Source: an uncultured Lachnospiraceae bacterium
Lineage (GTDB): Bacteria; Bacillota; Clostridia; Lachnospirales; Lachnospiraceae
NCBI GenBank assembly: GCA_934359535.1
Contig: CAKRLN010000088.1
Span: 1 to 9,006 of the forward strand
Reading direction: 5' to 3'
DNA length: 9,006 nucleotides
Shown here: positions 1 to 6,757 of the stretch, piece after piece
Layout: each line of letters starts with the position of its first letter
Position numbering within the stretch: position 1 is the stretch's first letter
Notes under the pieces: model-generated
What the model saw: only the letters and a program-made list of their open reading frames with translations
The model's database searches: none
Told to the model about the DNA's origin: nothing
Made by a program: the position numbers and the translations under genes

Positions 1-35
1 CCCAGTGTCTTCTTAATCTTTTTGTCACTTTTCAC
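1..35 (-). CDS. Possible start of a gene running off the window (N-terminus only)
   Basis: Fourteen bases after the punA stop there is a GTG codon (35-33) preceded by an AGGA ribosome-binding motif (46-43) at 7 bases spacing. It opens a frame without stops to the window edge. The eleven complete codons read V/M-KSDKKIKKTL, a lysine-rich start that would fit a cytoplasmic or membrane-protein N-terminus. Nothing about function can be said. If real, the gene is probably co-transcribed with punA. It could equally be an untranslated spacer, because eleven codons are too few to judge. Confidence 0.3.
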   Translation of the reverse strand, partial: MKSDKKIKKTL

Positions 36-48
36 AATGAAATCCTGC

Positions 49-882
49 TTAACTATGAGTTTCGCAATTGCCTATATTTACCACAACTCTCGTAACAAGC
101 TCCTTGAATGATTTTGACACACGGTCTGCGGTTTCCTGCACTTCCTTATGGTTTAGCGGTTCTGTTGAAATTCCGGCTGCCATATTTGTGATGCAGGAAA
201 TGCCACAGACCTCCATTCCCATATGATGTGCTGCCATTGCCTCGCATGCGGTACTCATTCCGATCGCATCCGCCCCCAAGCGCTGTGCAAGCCTTACCTC
301 CGCCGGAGTCTCGTAATTTGGTCCTGTAAACTGGATATAAATGCCCTCCTGCAATGCAATCTTGCACTCTGTGGCACATTTCCGGATTACATCCTGAAGC
401 CGTCTGCTGTACACCTCACTCATATCCGGGAATCTTGTTCCAAGCTCATCGATGTTTGGTCCGATTAACGGACTTGGCACTCCGGTTGTAATATGGTCTG
501 TGATCATCATAAAATCGCCCGGCTTATACGACGGATTACATCCACCAGCTGCGTTGGTAAGAAGGATCTTCTTTGCTCCGAGCATTCCCATCAAACGTGT
601 TGGAAGAACCACATCGGACATCTCATAGCCTTCGTAATAGTGAATACGTCCCTGCATGATCACAACCGGCGTCTGTTCCACATAGCCAAATACAAAGCGG
701 CCTCTATGCCCTTTTACCGTAGAAACCGGAAATCCTTCGATATCTTTGTAGTCCATGGTCTGTTCGATCTGGATTCCATCGGCGAAATCCCCAAGCCCGG
801 ATCCAAGAATCAGTGCTGCCTCCGGTTTAAAATCAATCTTCTTTTTTACACTTTCAAGGCATGTCATTAATTTCTGATACAT
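49..882 (-). CDS. punA: Purine nucleoside phosphorylase, trimeric (PNP/MTAP) type
   Basis: This 277-residue cytosolic enzyme splits purine nucleosides with phosphate into free base and ribose-1-phosphate (or the deoxy form) in purine salvage. Family signatures run in order: GSGLG (27-31, phosphate-binding Ser28), KGHRG (57-61), GRIHYYEGY (78-86, Arg/His near phosphate), TNAAGG (109-114), FTGPNYETPAE (185-195, with the base-contacting Glu191), GMST (208-211) and ITNMAAG (231-237, with Asn233 in the base-recognition position). The length is normal for the low-molecular-mass trimeric class, unlike the shorter hexameric DeoD type. The ATG at 882 is preceded by AAGGAG (898-893) 10 bases upstream. 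The gene follows the terminator of the upstream gene, so it should have its own promoter, but I could not identify a convincing one. Guanosine/inosine preference is known for the family and was not read from this sequence. Confidence 0.95.
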   Translation of the reverse strand: MYQKLMTCLESVKKKIDFKPEAALILGSGLGDFADGIQIEQTMDYKDIEGFPVSTVKGHRGRFVFGYVEQTPVVIMQGRIHYYEGYEMSDVVLPTRLMGMLGAKKILLTNAAGGCNPSYKPGDFMMITDHITTGVPSPLIGPNIDELGTRFPDMSEVYSRRLQDVIRKCATECKIALQEGIYIQFTGPNYETPAEVRLAQRLGADAIGMSTACEAMAAHHMGMEVCGISCITNMAAGISTEPLNHKEVQETADRVSKSFKELVTRVVVNIGNCETHS

Positions 883-920
883 TGTTCCCCCACTCCTTTT
901 TCTTACACTTTCCTGTTCAT

Positions 921-963
921 AAAAAAGACATGGAACAAATCCGCAATCTGTCCCATGTCTCTT
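921..963 (-). terminator. Strong intrinsic terminator after the 208-aa gene
   Basis: On the minus strand the arms at 963-949 and 937-923 pair over 15 positions (13 Watson-Crick pairs, 2 G-U). The core is AGACATGGGACA against TGTTCCATGTCT, with an 11-base loop (948-938), and a run of six T follows (926-921). It begins about 12 bases after the stop codon at 976. This separates the 208-residue gene from punA. The pairing and T-run are read directly from the sequence; actual termination is inferred. Confidence 0.9.
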
Positions 964-975
964 ACCAAAAGCTTT

Positions 976-1602
976 TTATTCTTCGGTCTTTGTCTCTGCC
1001 TCATTCTTCCACTTGTTGAATTTCTCTTCCACAGCCTTATAGGTATCCTGTGAAATGGATGGAAGATCCTTGCCCCAGGACTTGGTTGCCTGCTCAAAGC
1101 CCTTCTTAAATGCACTTAAAAGCTCATCTGCCTTGCTTGGATCATCCCCGGACAAAGCCTTTGCAAAATCTAAAATGCGGTCAGATGTCTGATTAACACC
1201 CCAGTATCCGTCCTCTGCGATATCTGCCTGTGCCTGCGCTTTTACCTCCGGAGATACTGTAAAATCTCCTCCTGCAAGGAACGACCAGATACTATCTGCT
1301 TTTCCTAATGTCTTTCCCTGCTGGGAAATCATCTGATGGACAAGATCTGTTAGCTGCTGTGTGCGCTTCTCGGTATCCGCTTTCATCTGAGCGATAATTG
1401 CCGCATTGTCCTTCTTCTGTGTTACGCCTTCCTTTGTAGTCGCAGAAGACTTCTCATAAACGGCTGCGGTATCATTAAAGCCGCTCTTTCCTAAACTGCT
1501 TTCCGCTTTCTTCTCTGACTTGGAAGAAGTGTTCTCGGTCTTGTCATTTTTTACTGCTGAAGCTGTGCTTCCATAATAACTATTTACTGCATTTACACTC
1601 AT
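976..1602 (-). CDS. Uncharacterised 208-aa cysteine-free protein, candidate flagellar-regulon gene
   Basis: I do not recognise this protein as a named gene. The first 65 residues are Ser/Thr/Lys/Ala-rich and probably disordered (starts MSVNAVNSYYGSTASA). Residues 65-105 look helical and charged. A more conserved-looking region, about 107-200, contains GGDFTVSPEV (111-120), DRILDFAKALSGDD (141-154), GFEQATKSWGKDLP (168-181) and a terminal helix. The pattern 'RI..FA...GF.qA...LP....TY' resembles DUF5610-type proteins of bacteria, but this is only pattern memory. There is no signal peptide, no membrane helix and no cysteine. Absence of Cys and a disordered N-terminus are common in proteins exported through the flagellar apparatus. 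The ATG at 1602 follows a strong GGGAGGG site 7 bases upstream. A sigma-D-like promoter lies upstream and an intrinsic terminator downstream, so it is probably a single-gene transcript. Likely role: motility-associated or secreted, unproven. Confidence 0.85.
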   Translation of the reverse strand: MSVNAVNSYYGSTASAVKNDKTENTSSKSEKKAESSLGKSGFNDTAAVYEKSSATTKEGVTQKKDNAAIIAQMKADTEKRTQQLTDLVHQMISQQGKTLGKADSIWSFLAGGDFTVSPEVKAQAQADIAEDGYWGVNQTSDRILDFAKALSGDDPSKADELLSAFKKGFEQATKSWGKDLPSISQDTYKAVEEKFNKWKNEAETKTEE

Positions 1603-1666
1603 CTGATAACCCTCCCTGGTATCCTGCGGGAATCCGTCCCATCATGTTTTCATGTACTTGTTTTCT

Positions 1667-1695
1667 ATTATATTACATCGGCTTTCTTTCGTGAA
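1667..1695 (-). promoter_or_regulatory. Alternative overlapping sigma-A promoter for the 208-aa gene
   Basis: A perfect TATAAT (1672-1667) lies 17 bases from TTCACG (1695-1690), which matches TTGACA at 4 of 6 positions. It interleaves with the sigma-D-like boxes, so the gene might have dual promoters, or one of the two readings may be accidental in AT-rich DNA. Confidence 0.4.
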
Positions 1696-1702
1696 AACTT
1701 TA
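1675..1702 (-). promoter_or_regulatory. Sigma-28/sigma-D (flagellar) type promoter for the 208-aa gene
   Basis: On the minus strand TAAAGTTT (1702-1695) is followed after 12 bases by GCCGATGT (1682-1675). The known consensus is TAAAGTTT-N11-GCCGATAA in enterics and TAAA-N(about 14-16)-GCCGATAT in Bacillus. Here the -35 box is exact, the TAAA to GCCGAT gap is 16, and 7 of 8 bases of the Bacillus -10 match. The start point would lie near 1668, giving a leader of roughly 65 bases before the ATG at 1602. This implies expression with late flagellar and chemotaxis genes. Confidence 0.7.
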
Positions 1703-1738
1703 TGCATTACTGCAAATTTCAGTATTTTCCTACCGCCC

Positions 1739-2779
1739 TTATAGCTGCCTGAGCTTTACAAACTCATCAAATCTTGGAAGTGCGAGTGCCATCCGTCCAT
1801 ATTCCCTGGTATCAATAACGCCCTTTCGTTTTAAGCGATCCCGATATACGGAAAAAAGTCCGGAATTCATATTCAGATTCCCGCGAATCTCTTTTACCCT
1901 TGTCTCCCCGGTTTCTGAAATCACTCCCAGAATCGCTTTATCCTGCCCGGAAAGTTCCGACCAGATCTTACTGTACACATATTCATCCAGATACTGATCA
2001 TATTCCGGCAGTATTTCTTCCAGGCTTTTGCTCTTGCGATATTCCCAGTAAAGATAACCAAGCACCTGAAACGCAAATGGATATCCCTTGGTAAGCTCGG
2101 TCATTTTCTCCGCCTCTGCTATATCCAGTTCAAAAATATCCATATAATTTTTTCTTACAGCTGTATAATTTAACGGCTCCAGCATAATTTTAGGTGCCCG
2201 GTACAAAAAAGTAAGTGCTTTGTCATTCTGTAAATCATAGATATTCTCATACAGACCTGTCATAATCAAAAAGATCGGATAATCCTCTCTTATGAATATC
2301 TGAAAAGCACTTGCAAAAATACGGATATACTCGGAGTTGGTCACCTCATCGATTGTAATAAGCAATCTTTTTCCTGCCTTTTTGATTTCAGCAAGCATCA
2401 GCTCCAGCACATTTTCAATGTCGGTAACCGGTGCAGCATTTTCAATCGATACACCAAGTCCAAACGCGGAAAAATCAAATCTTGCATTTAAAAATCTCGC
2501 ATGCATCTCCGGTAAACTGTATATTTTTGCTGCAAGACTTAAAAGAAGATCTCTTGTAGGATTTAACTCAACAACAATCCAGTTTTCCTGCTCTCTCAGC
2601 TCTCCGGCGATACTCGTCATCATAACCGTTTTGCCAGCCCCTCGGACTCCTGTGATCATAAAGATCTGATTTGACGGCACAGCCGCACAAAAATCCTCTG
2701 TAATCTGATTTGTCTGAACAATTCGTGAAATGTATTGTAGTGGTTTTTTCCCAAATGATAATGTAAATGGATTACTCAT
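1739..2779 (-). CDS. AAA/STAND-like ATPase with C-terminal winged helix
   Basis: This 346-residue protein carries a nucleotide-binding domain of the 'archaeal-type ATPase' (PF01637-like, STAND/MNS) kind. Visible motifs are Walker A GVRGAGKT (44-51), Walker B LLITIDEV (139-146), a sensor-1-like LIMTG (171-175), and KGYPFAFQVLG (231-241), the Gly-X-Pro motif typical of STAND ATPases. Residues 275-346 read as a winged helix-turn-helix (GQDKAILGVISE ... VYRDRLKRKGVIDT ... GRMALALPRFDEFV). There is no signal peptide or membrane helix. Members of this class act as nucleotide-dependent switches; target and function are unknown here. The ATG at 2779 follows AGAGG with good spacing. The gene has its own promoter inside a palindrome array, so autoregulation through the winged helix is an attractive but unproven idea. 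No clear terminator follows the stop codon. No toxin, nuclease or effector domain is visible, so a defence role cannot be claimed. Confidence 0.9.
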   Translation of the reverse strand: MSNPFTLSFGKKPLQYISRIVQTNQITEDFCAAVPSNQIFMITGVRGAGKTVMMTSIAGELREQENWIVVELNPTRDLLLSLAAKIYSLPEMHARFLNARFDFSAFGLGVSIENAAPVTDIENVLELMLAEIKKAGKRLLITIDEVTNSEYIRIFASAFQIFIREDYPIFLIMTGLYENIYDLQNDKALTFLYRAPKIMLEPLNYTAVRKNYMDIFELDIAEAEKMTELTKGYPFAFQVLGYLYWEYRKSKSLEEILPEYDQYLDEYVYSKIWSELSGQDKAILGVISETGETRVKEIRGNLNMNSGLFSVYRDRLKRKGVIDTREYGRMALALPRFDEFVKLRQL

Positions 2780-2789
2780 ATGATGCCTC

Positions 2790-2843
2790 TTATATAATCT
2801 TATATAACTTTTTGTTTATTATATAACTTTATATAACTTTTTG
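2790..2843. repeat. Four TTATATAA palindromes in two phased pairs (candidate operator)
   Basis: Perfect 8-bp palindromes TTATATAA occur at 2790-2797, 2800-2807, 2819-2826 and 2829-2836. Within each pair the spacing is exactly 10 bp, about one helical turn. The second pair is a copy of the first displaced by 29 bp, with 22 of the first 24 bases identical, including the trailing CTTTTTG in both. The array fills most of the 72-bp gap between the ABC-class ATPase gene and the AAA ATPase gene and overlaps the latter's promoter. Confidence 0.85.
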
Positions 2844-2846
2844 CAA
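2818..2846 (-). promoter_or_regulatory. Sigma-A promoter of the AAA ATPase gene
   Basis: TTGCAA (2846-2841, 4 of 6 matches to TTGACA) and a perfect TATAAT (2823-2818) are separated by exactly 17 bases. Transcription would start near 2811, about 30 bases before the ATG at 2779. Three TTATATAA palindromes lie in the spacer, over the -10 box and across the expected start point, so the promoter looks built for repression. Confidence 0.65.
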
Positions 2847-2851
2847 CAATC

Positions 2852-4555
2852 CTATTGCAGCATCCGGAACCGGTTTAAGCATGCCGCGATCTCAAGCCTT
2901 CTCGGTCTTGCAAGTCCGCGGCTTCCGAGTGCTTCAAGTCCCTTTGCATCGAGCAGTGCTTCGATCTGATCAAGAATCTGCTGCATGGTGAGCTTATCAT
3001 TTGCAAGCTTTTTATAAGCATAACGCAGAATTGCACCAAGTGCCGTAACCTGCTCTTCGTCAACAAGCTGTTCCACAAGACGCAAATCAATCTCCTTATG
3101 GTCAACCGACAGTCCATTCATCCCATTTGTGCGGATCTTCGTGCGCGGATTATCAAAGATACGGTTCCTCTTTAAAACCCGCCTTCCTTCATCCACCTGA
3201 AATTCTTCCTCCAGTGCGCCAGGGAGCATTTTCCCGGATGCCGCTTTTTGGGCTTCTTCTTTTGCCATTCCAGTAATGTCATATGCGCGGTATTCCTTCA
3301 TCTGGATAACCGTATCTGCCACATAAAAATACGCACCGCTGCTTCCTGCAACAAGGATCGTTGAAATATCCTTCTTCTCATACAACGCACGCACCCGGTC
3401 GATAAATGGAATAATCGGCTCCTCTTTTTCATGCACAACGCGCTGCATCAGACTGTCACGGATCATAAAATTCGTCGCACTCGTATCCTCATCAAGAAGG
3501 AGCACCCCAGCCCCTGCCGAAACCGCCTCGACCATTCCTGCTGCCTGCGAGGTACTTCCACTTGCATCCTCCGTCGAAAAACAAGTCGTATTTCTTCCAT
3601 TTGGAAGGTTTTTGATAAAGCAGGAAATGTCAACCTCATGGACAGCCCTGCCATCCTCTGCGCGTGATTTTACTGCGGTATCCTCGCACATAACAAATTC
3701 TCTGCCGTCTCCTGCAATATGATTGTACACCCCAAGCTCCAGAGCATCTAAGAGTGTAGACTTCCCGTGATAACCGCCTCCGACAATCAGTGTAATTCCC
3801 TTTTTGATTCCCATGCCACGGATTTCGCCATGGTTTGGAAGTATAAGTGTGACTGCCATGGATTCCGGGGAAGAAAATGCGACTGCGTCCTTCATTGGGC
3901 GGCTTACGGCTCCACTTTCACGCGGAAGCACTGCCCCATCTGCCACAAACGCAATAAGCCCCTGTTCCTTAAGCTGATTTCTAAGGGATGTCTGATCCTC
4001 TGCAAGTGCGCGCACCTGTTCCACCGCATCCTTTTCCTTTTTCGAATACCGGTTATAAAACAAGGTCTTTTCCACACAGCCAGGAAGAAGCTCAAAAAGC
4101 ACTTTTTCAAGCTCCCTGCTGTTTATTGTTCTGCCGTTTGCCGGAAATCCAACCTGAAAATGCACGGTAATCCTTCCTTCGGACGGGTGGATCTGACACG
4201 CCGTACGGTCTAAAATTTCCTGGCCACATCTTGTGATAAACACGCGGCCACTCTTTCCGCTTCCCTTTGCCACACGGTCCATTGCTGCGATGCTTTTTCC
4301 AAACTGACGCAGAAGATGATCCTGGAGCGCGATCCGCTTTTCCCTTGTATCGTAACATTCTTCCGGGAACCTGGCCTGTTTTCCACTGACCTCGATATGA
4401 AGCTCTGACGGTGCTGCAAACGGATCACCCTGCACATGGTCAATGGAAAGTGTAAAGCCGTCAAAGTCATACGAGCCTTTTGTTTCCTTATATGCCGGAT
4501 ATCCTTTGTGGTCAATTTTCTGTAATCGCATTCTTAATACCTGTGCATCTGCCAT
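2852..4555 (-). CDS. ABC-class ATPase domain protein (PF09818 / MRB1590-like)
   Basis: This soluble 567-residue protein belongs to the 'predicted ATPase of the ABC class' group (COG3044). An N-terminal domain (about 1-165) starts with the typical 'LR..LQKIDHKGYPAYK' region. An ABC-type nucleotide-binding core follows, with Walker A GGGYHGKST (259-267), signature-like SGSTSQA (332-338), and Walker B VLLLDED (351-357) running into the family hallmark TSATNFMIRD. GSSG (404-407) follows, and a C-terminal domain spans about 470-567. The length is normal for the family. It has no membrane segments and is not a transporter subunit. The only structurally studied relative I know of, trypanosome MRB1590, is linked to mitochondrial RNA editing and binds RNA; the bacterial role is unknown. 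The ATG at 4555 follows GAGAGGG at good spacing, 25 bases after the MATE stop, so the two genes are probably co-transcribed. No signs of damage are seen. Confidence 0.93.
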   Translation of the reverse strand: MADAQVLRMRLQKIDHKGYPAYKETKGSYDFDGFTLSIDHVQGDPFAAPSELHIEVSGKQARFPEECYDTREKRIALQDHLLRQFGKSIAAMDRVAKGSGKSGRVFITRCGQEILDRTACQIHPSEGRITVHFQVGFPANGRTINSRELEKVLFELLPGCVEKTLFYNRYSKKEKDAVEQVRALAEDQTSLRNQLKEQGLIAFVADGAVLPRESGAVSRPMKDAVAFSSPESMAVTLILPNHGEIRGMGIKKGITLIVGGGYHGKSTLLDALELGVYNHIAGDGREFVMCEDTAVKSRAEDGRAVHEVDISCFIKNLPNGRNTTCFSTEDASGSTSQAAGMVEAVSAGAGVLLLDEDTSATNFMIRDSLMQRVVHEKEEPIIPFIDRVRALYEKKDISTILVAGSSGAYFYVADTVIQMKEYRAYDITGMAKEEAQKAASGKMLPGALEEEFQVDEGRRVLKRNRIFDNPRTKIRTNGMNGLSVDHKEIDLRLVEQLVDEEQVTALGAILRYAYKKLANDKLTMQQILDQIEALLDAKGLEALGSRGLARPRRLEIAACLNRFRMLQ

Positions 4556-4580
4556 TGTTTTTCCCTCTCTTTTTCCTATC

Positions 4581-5912
4581 CTATTCTCTTTGTCTGCGCA
4601 AAATCCGTATCAGTCCGCCAGCCATAAGCATTGCCTTCAAGATATTATCCCCGATCATGCAGTACCAAACCTGTGTGATTCCAAGATGGAACACCCGGAC
4701 AACGAGAAATGATCCAAAGATCCTCACTCCCCATCGGCTTATAAGCTCCACAACAAACGGATACTTCGTGCGTCCCATTCCGTTATAGATTCCTTCCATG
4801 ACCGCAGTTGTTCCAAAGATCGGCTCCGTGAAAGCGACAATGCGAAGCAGTCTGCTTCCGATTGCAATAACCTTGGGATCATTTGTAAAAAGTCCCATCA
4901 TCAATTCTGCCCCAAGAAAAAGCAGAAGTCCGGTCACGCACATAATCACGAAGATGACCATAATCGCAGTCAGGATCACACTGCGCTCCTTTTTCCGGTT
5001 ACGTTCCCCGATCGCATTCCCAATCAGCGTTGACGTTGCCGCCTGCATGCCATAACCCGGAATGTAAAACATTTCCTCTGCGGTAATTGCAATCGAATGT
5101 GCTGCATAGACGGTCGTTGCCATCGAGGAGACAAAGCTTGTCGCAACCACATAGCCGCTGCAGGACATGATCCGGTTGCACATAACCGGAACACCGATCG
5201 CCATGATCGGTGCAAGTACTGTTCGGTTCAGCCGGATATTCTTCCGCTCGATCTGCAGTGTTTGATTCCGGAACAATACAATTGTCATAAGCATACCACC
5301 GATTACAAACGAAATTGCAGATGAAATACCAGCTCCAACTGCCCCCAGTCCACACGGATAGATTAAAATATAGTTAAATACAATGTTGACTACATTCACG
5401 ATCAGATTCACGATCATCGGTGATTTTGTATCTCCTGTGGAACGGATTGCTGCACCAAAAATAATCGTTGCCGCACGGAATACCATAGGAAGGTTGATCC
5501 AGATAAAATAGACTGCTGCATCATGGCGGATCGCCTCATCCGCCCCCATCCACACCGGCATAAACGGTGCGATTCCAAGCGTGACAATCATAAGAATGCT
5601 TCCTGTAATCAGTGTCACAAGAACCGTCTGACCTGCTGCCTTTTTTATCTTCTCTTCGTTTTTTTCTCCGATTGCCCTTGCAATGTAGGCAAGGAAACCG
5701 ACACCCATCGCACTCATCACACTGTTTATGAGCCAGGTATAGGTCGAACTTAAGGATACCGTTGCAGTCGCGTCTGCCCCAAGATGTCCGACCATCGCTG
5801 TATCCACATACTGTACGATCGTTTCCAGTAATGATTCCAAAATGGTAGGCCACGAAAGCATCAGAAGAGATGCAAGCATGGCCCGGTCCATCTGGTGATG
5901 TGATTTTTTCAT
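4581..5912 (-). CDS. MATE-family multidrug/metabolite efflux transporter
   Basis: This is an integral membrane protein of 443 residues with about twelve hydrophobic segments in two pseudo-symmetric halves, the normal size for MATE pumps that expel cationic compounds in exchange for Na+ or H+. Family marks, numbered from ATG 5912, are the TM1 segment WPTILESLLETIVQYVDTAM with Asp37 in the position of the cation-coupling acid, GHLGADA (42-48), IRSTGDTKSPM (156-166) after TM4-5, GNAIGERN (298-305) at the matching place in the second half, and GMGRTKYP further on. The substrate cannot be deduced. A GTG at 5921 is in frame, but the Shine-Dalgarno AAGGGG lies one base from it and 10 bases from ATG 5912, so the ATG is chosen. 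The gene follows the metal permease by 29 bases without a terminator and is followed by the ABC-class ATPase, which suggests one transcript. Confidence 0.95.
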   Translation of the reverse strand: MKKSHHQMDRAMLASLLMLSWPTILESLLETIVQYVDTAMVGHLGADATATVSLSSTYTWLINSVMSAMGVGFLAYIARAIGEKNEEKIKKAAGQTVLVTLITGSILMIVTLGIAPFMPVWMGADEAIRHDAAVYFIWINLPMVFRAATIIFGAAIRSTGDTKSPMIVNLIVNVVNIVFNYILIYPCGLGAVGAGISSAISFVIGGMLMTIVLFRNQTLQIERKNIRLNRTVLAPIMAIGVPVMCNRIMSCSGYVVATSFVSSMATTVYAAHSIAITAEEMFYIPGYGMQAATSTLIGNAIGERNRKKERSVILTAIMVIFVIMCVTGLLLFLGAELMMGLFTNDPKVIAIGSRLLRIVAFTEPIFGTTAVMEGIYNGMGRTKYPFVVELISRWGVRIFGSFLVVRVFHLGITQVWYCMIGDNILKAMLMAGGLIRILRRQRE

Positions 5913-5922
5913 AAAATGCACA

Positions 5923-5928
5923 CCCCTT
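5923..5928 (-). promoter_or_regulatory. Ribosome binding site deciding the MATE start
   Basis: AAGGGG on the minus strand lies 10 bases before ATG 5912 but only 1 base before the in-frame GTG at 5921. This makes the longer 446-residue reading unlikely. Confidence 0.75.
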
Positions 5929-5941
5929 CTTCTATATTTTT

Positions 5942-6757
5942 TTATTCCTTAATTTTACTCCCCAGTAAATACGTAAGGAAAAAGATGATCGATGCAATAA
6001 TTACGATCATCGGTCCGGTTGCGACATTCGTGTAATAGGACACAAATAAACCAACCAGTCCGGAAAACACGGAAAACACAATGGAATACAAGTGATATTC
6101 CCGCATATTCACAGAAATATTCCGGCTTGATGCCGCAGGCAGAATCAAAAGCGCATTGATAATCATAATTCCAATCCACTTAATTGAAAGCATAACAATC
6201 AGCGCAACAAAAACTGCAAACAGATTGTCCATAAGCGCAACCGGTATACGCTTACTCCTTGCAAGTGTCCGGTGGATACAGACTGCATTTAACTTATTAA
6301 ATCCAAAGATCCAAAACAGGATCGTTGCTGCAAAAATCACTGCAAGATATACGATCTCCTTCGTTGTAATGCTTAAGACATCTCCAACTAAAAGGCTTGA
6401 ATACTTACTGAAATTCCCACCCTTTGAAAGTATCGCCAGTCCGATTGCAACCGAGCAGGACGAAAACACGGATATGATCGTATCCGTCGATGCTGTATTC
6501 TTACTTCCGATCCTATTTAAAAGCAACGCAAAAATAATTGCAAACACAATCATGGAAAACGTTGTATCCTGCACTCCAAATACAATGCCGACCGCAATTC
6601 CAGTCAGTGCGGAATGCCCCAGTGCATCCGAAAAAAATGCCATTTTCTTATTAACAATCATAGTTCCCATAAGCCCGAATAACGGTGTGATAATAAGCAC
6701 TGCAATTAAGGCATTTCTCATAAATCCATATTCCAGCCAGGATGTCAGATCAATCAT
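5942..6757 (-). CDS. znuB: Metal ABC transporter permease (ZnuB/AdcB-like, ABC-3 family)
   Basis: This is the membrane channel subunit of a metal importer, 271 residues with roughly eight to nine hydrophobic segments. Family signatures numbered from ATG 6757: FFSDALGHSALTGIAVG (41-57, the ABC-3 hallmark after TM1-2), GDVLSI (125-130), the ATPase-contact region HRTLARSKRIPV (162-173), NALLILPAA (201-209) and NVATGPMIV (244-252). The open frame extends upstream to 6814, but AGGAGG (6769-6764) sits 6 bases before ATG 6757 and directly abuts ATG 6763, so 6757 is preferred. This start overlaps the end of the ATPase gene by 8 bases, which suggests translational coupling. Specificity (Zn2+ versus Mn2+) cannot be read from the permease; the binding protein favours zinc. 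Confidence 0.94.
   Translation of the reverse strand: MIDLTSWLEYGFMRNALIAVLIITPLFGLMGTMIVNKKMAFFSDALGHSALTGIAVGIVFGVQDTTFSMIVFAIIFALLLNRIGSKNTASTDTIISVFSSCSVAIGLAILSKGGNFSKYSSLLVGDVLSITTKEIVYLAVIFAATILFWIFGFNKLNAVCIHRTLARSKRIPVALMDNLFAVFVALIVMLSIKWIGIMIINALLILPAASSRNISVNMREYHLYSIVFSVFSGLVGLFVSYYTNVATGPMIVIIASIIFFLTYLLGSKIKE

Noticed and set aside
493..870. Plus-strand open frame of 125 codons opposite punA
   Set aside because: Antisense shadow of a fully conserved enzyme gene, rich in His/Arg/Cys without any pattern, and no ribosome binding site of note.
1708..1724. Hairpin TACTG/CAGTA just after the AAA ATPase gene as its terminator
   Set aside because: Only five base pairs, AT-rich, and no T-run follows on the minus strand.
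3767..4213. Plus-strand open frame of 148 codons opposite the ABC-class ATPase
   Set aside because: Antisense to the conserved N-terminal half and Walker A region of the ATPase. No domain or ribosome binding site supports it.
5919..5921. GTG as the start of the MATE gene
   Set aside because: The Shine-Dalgarno sequence is only one base upstream of it, while the ATG at 5912 is at a workable 10-base spacing.
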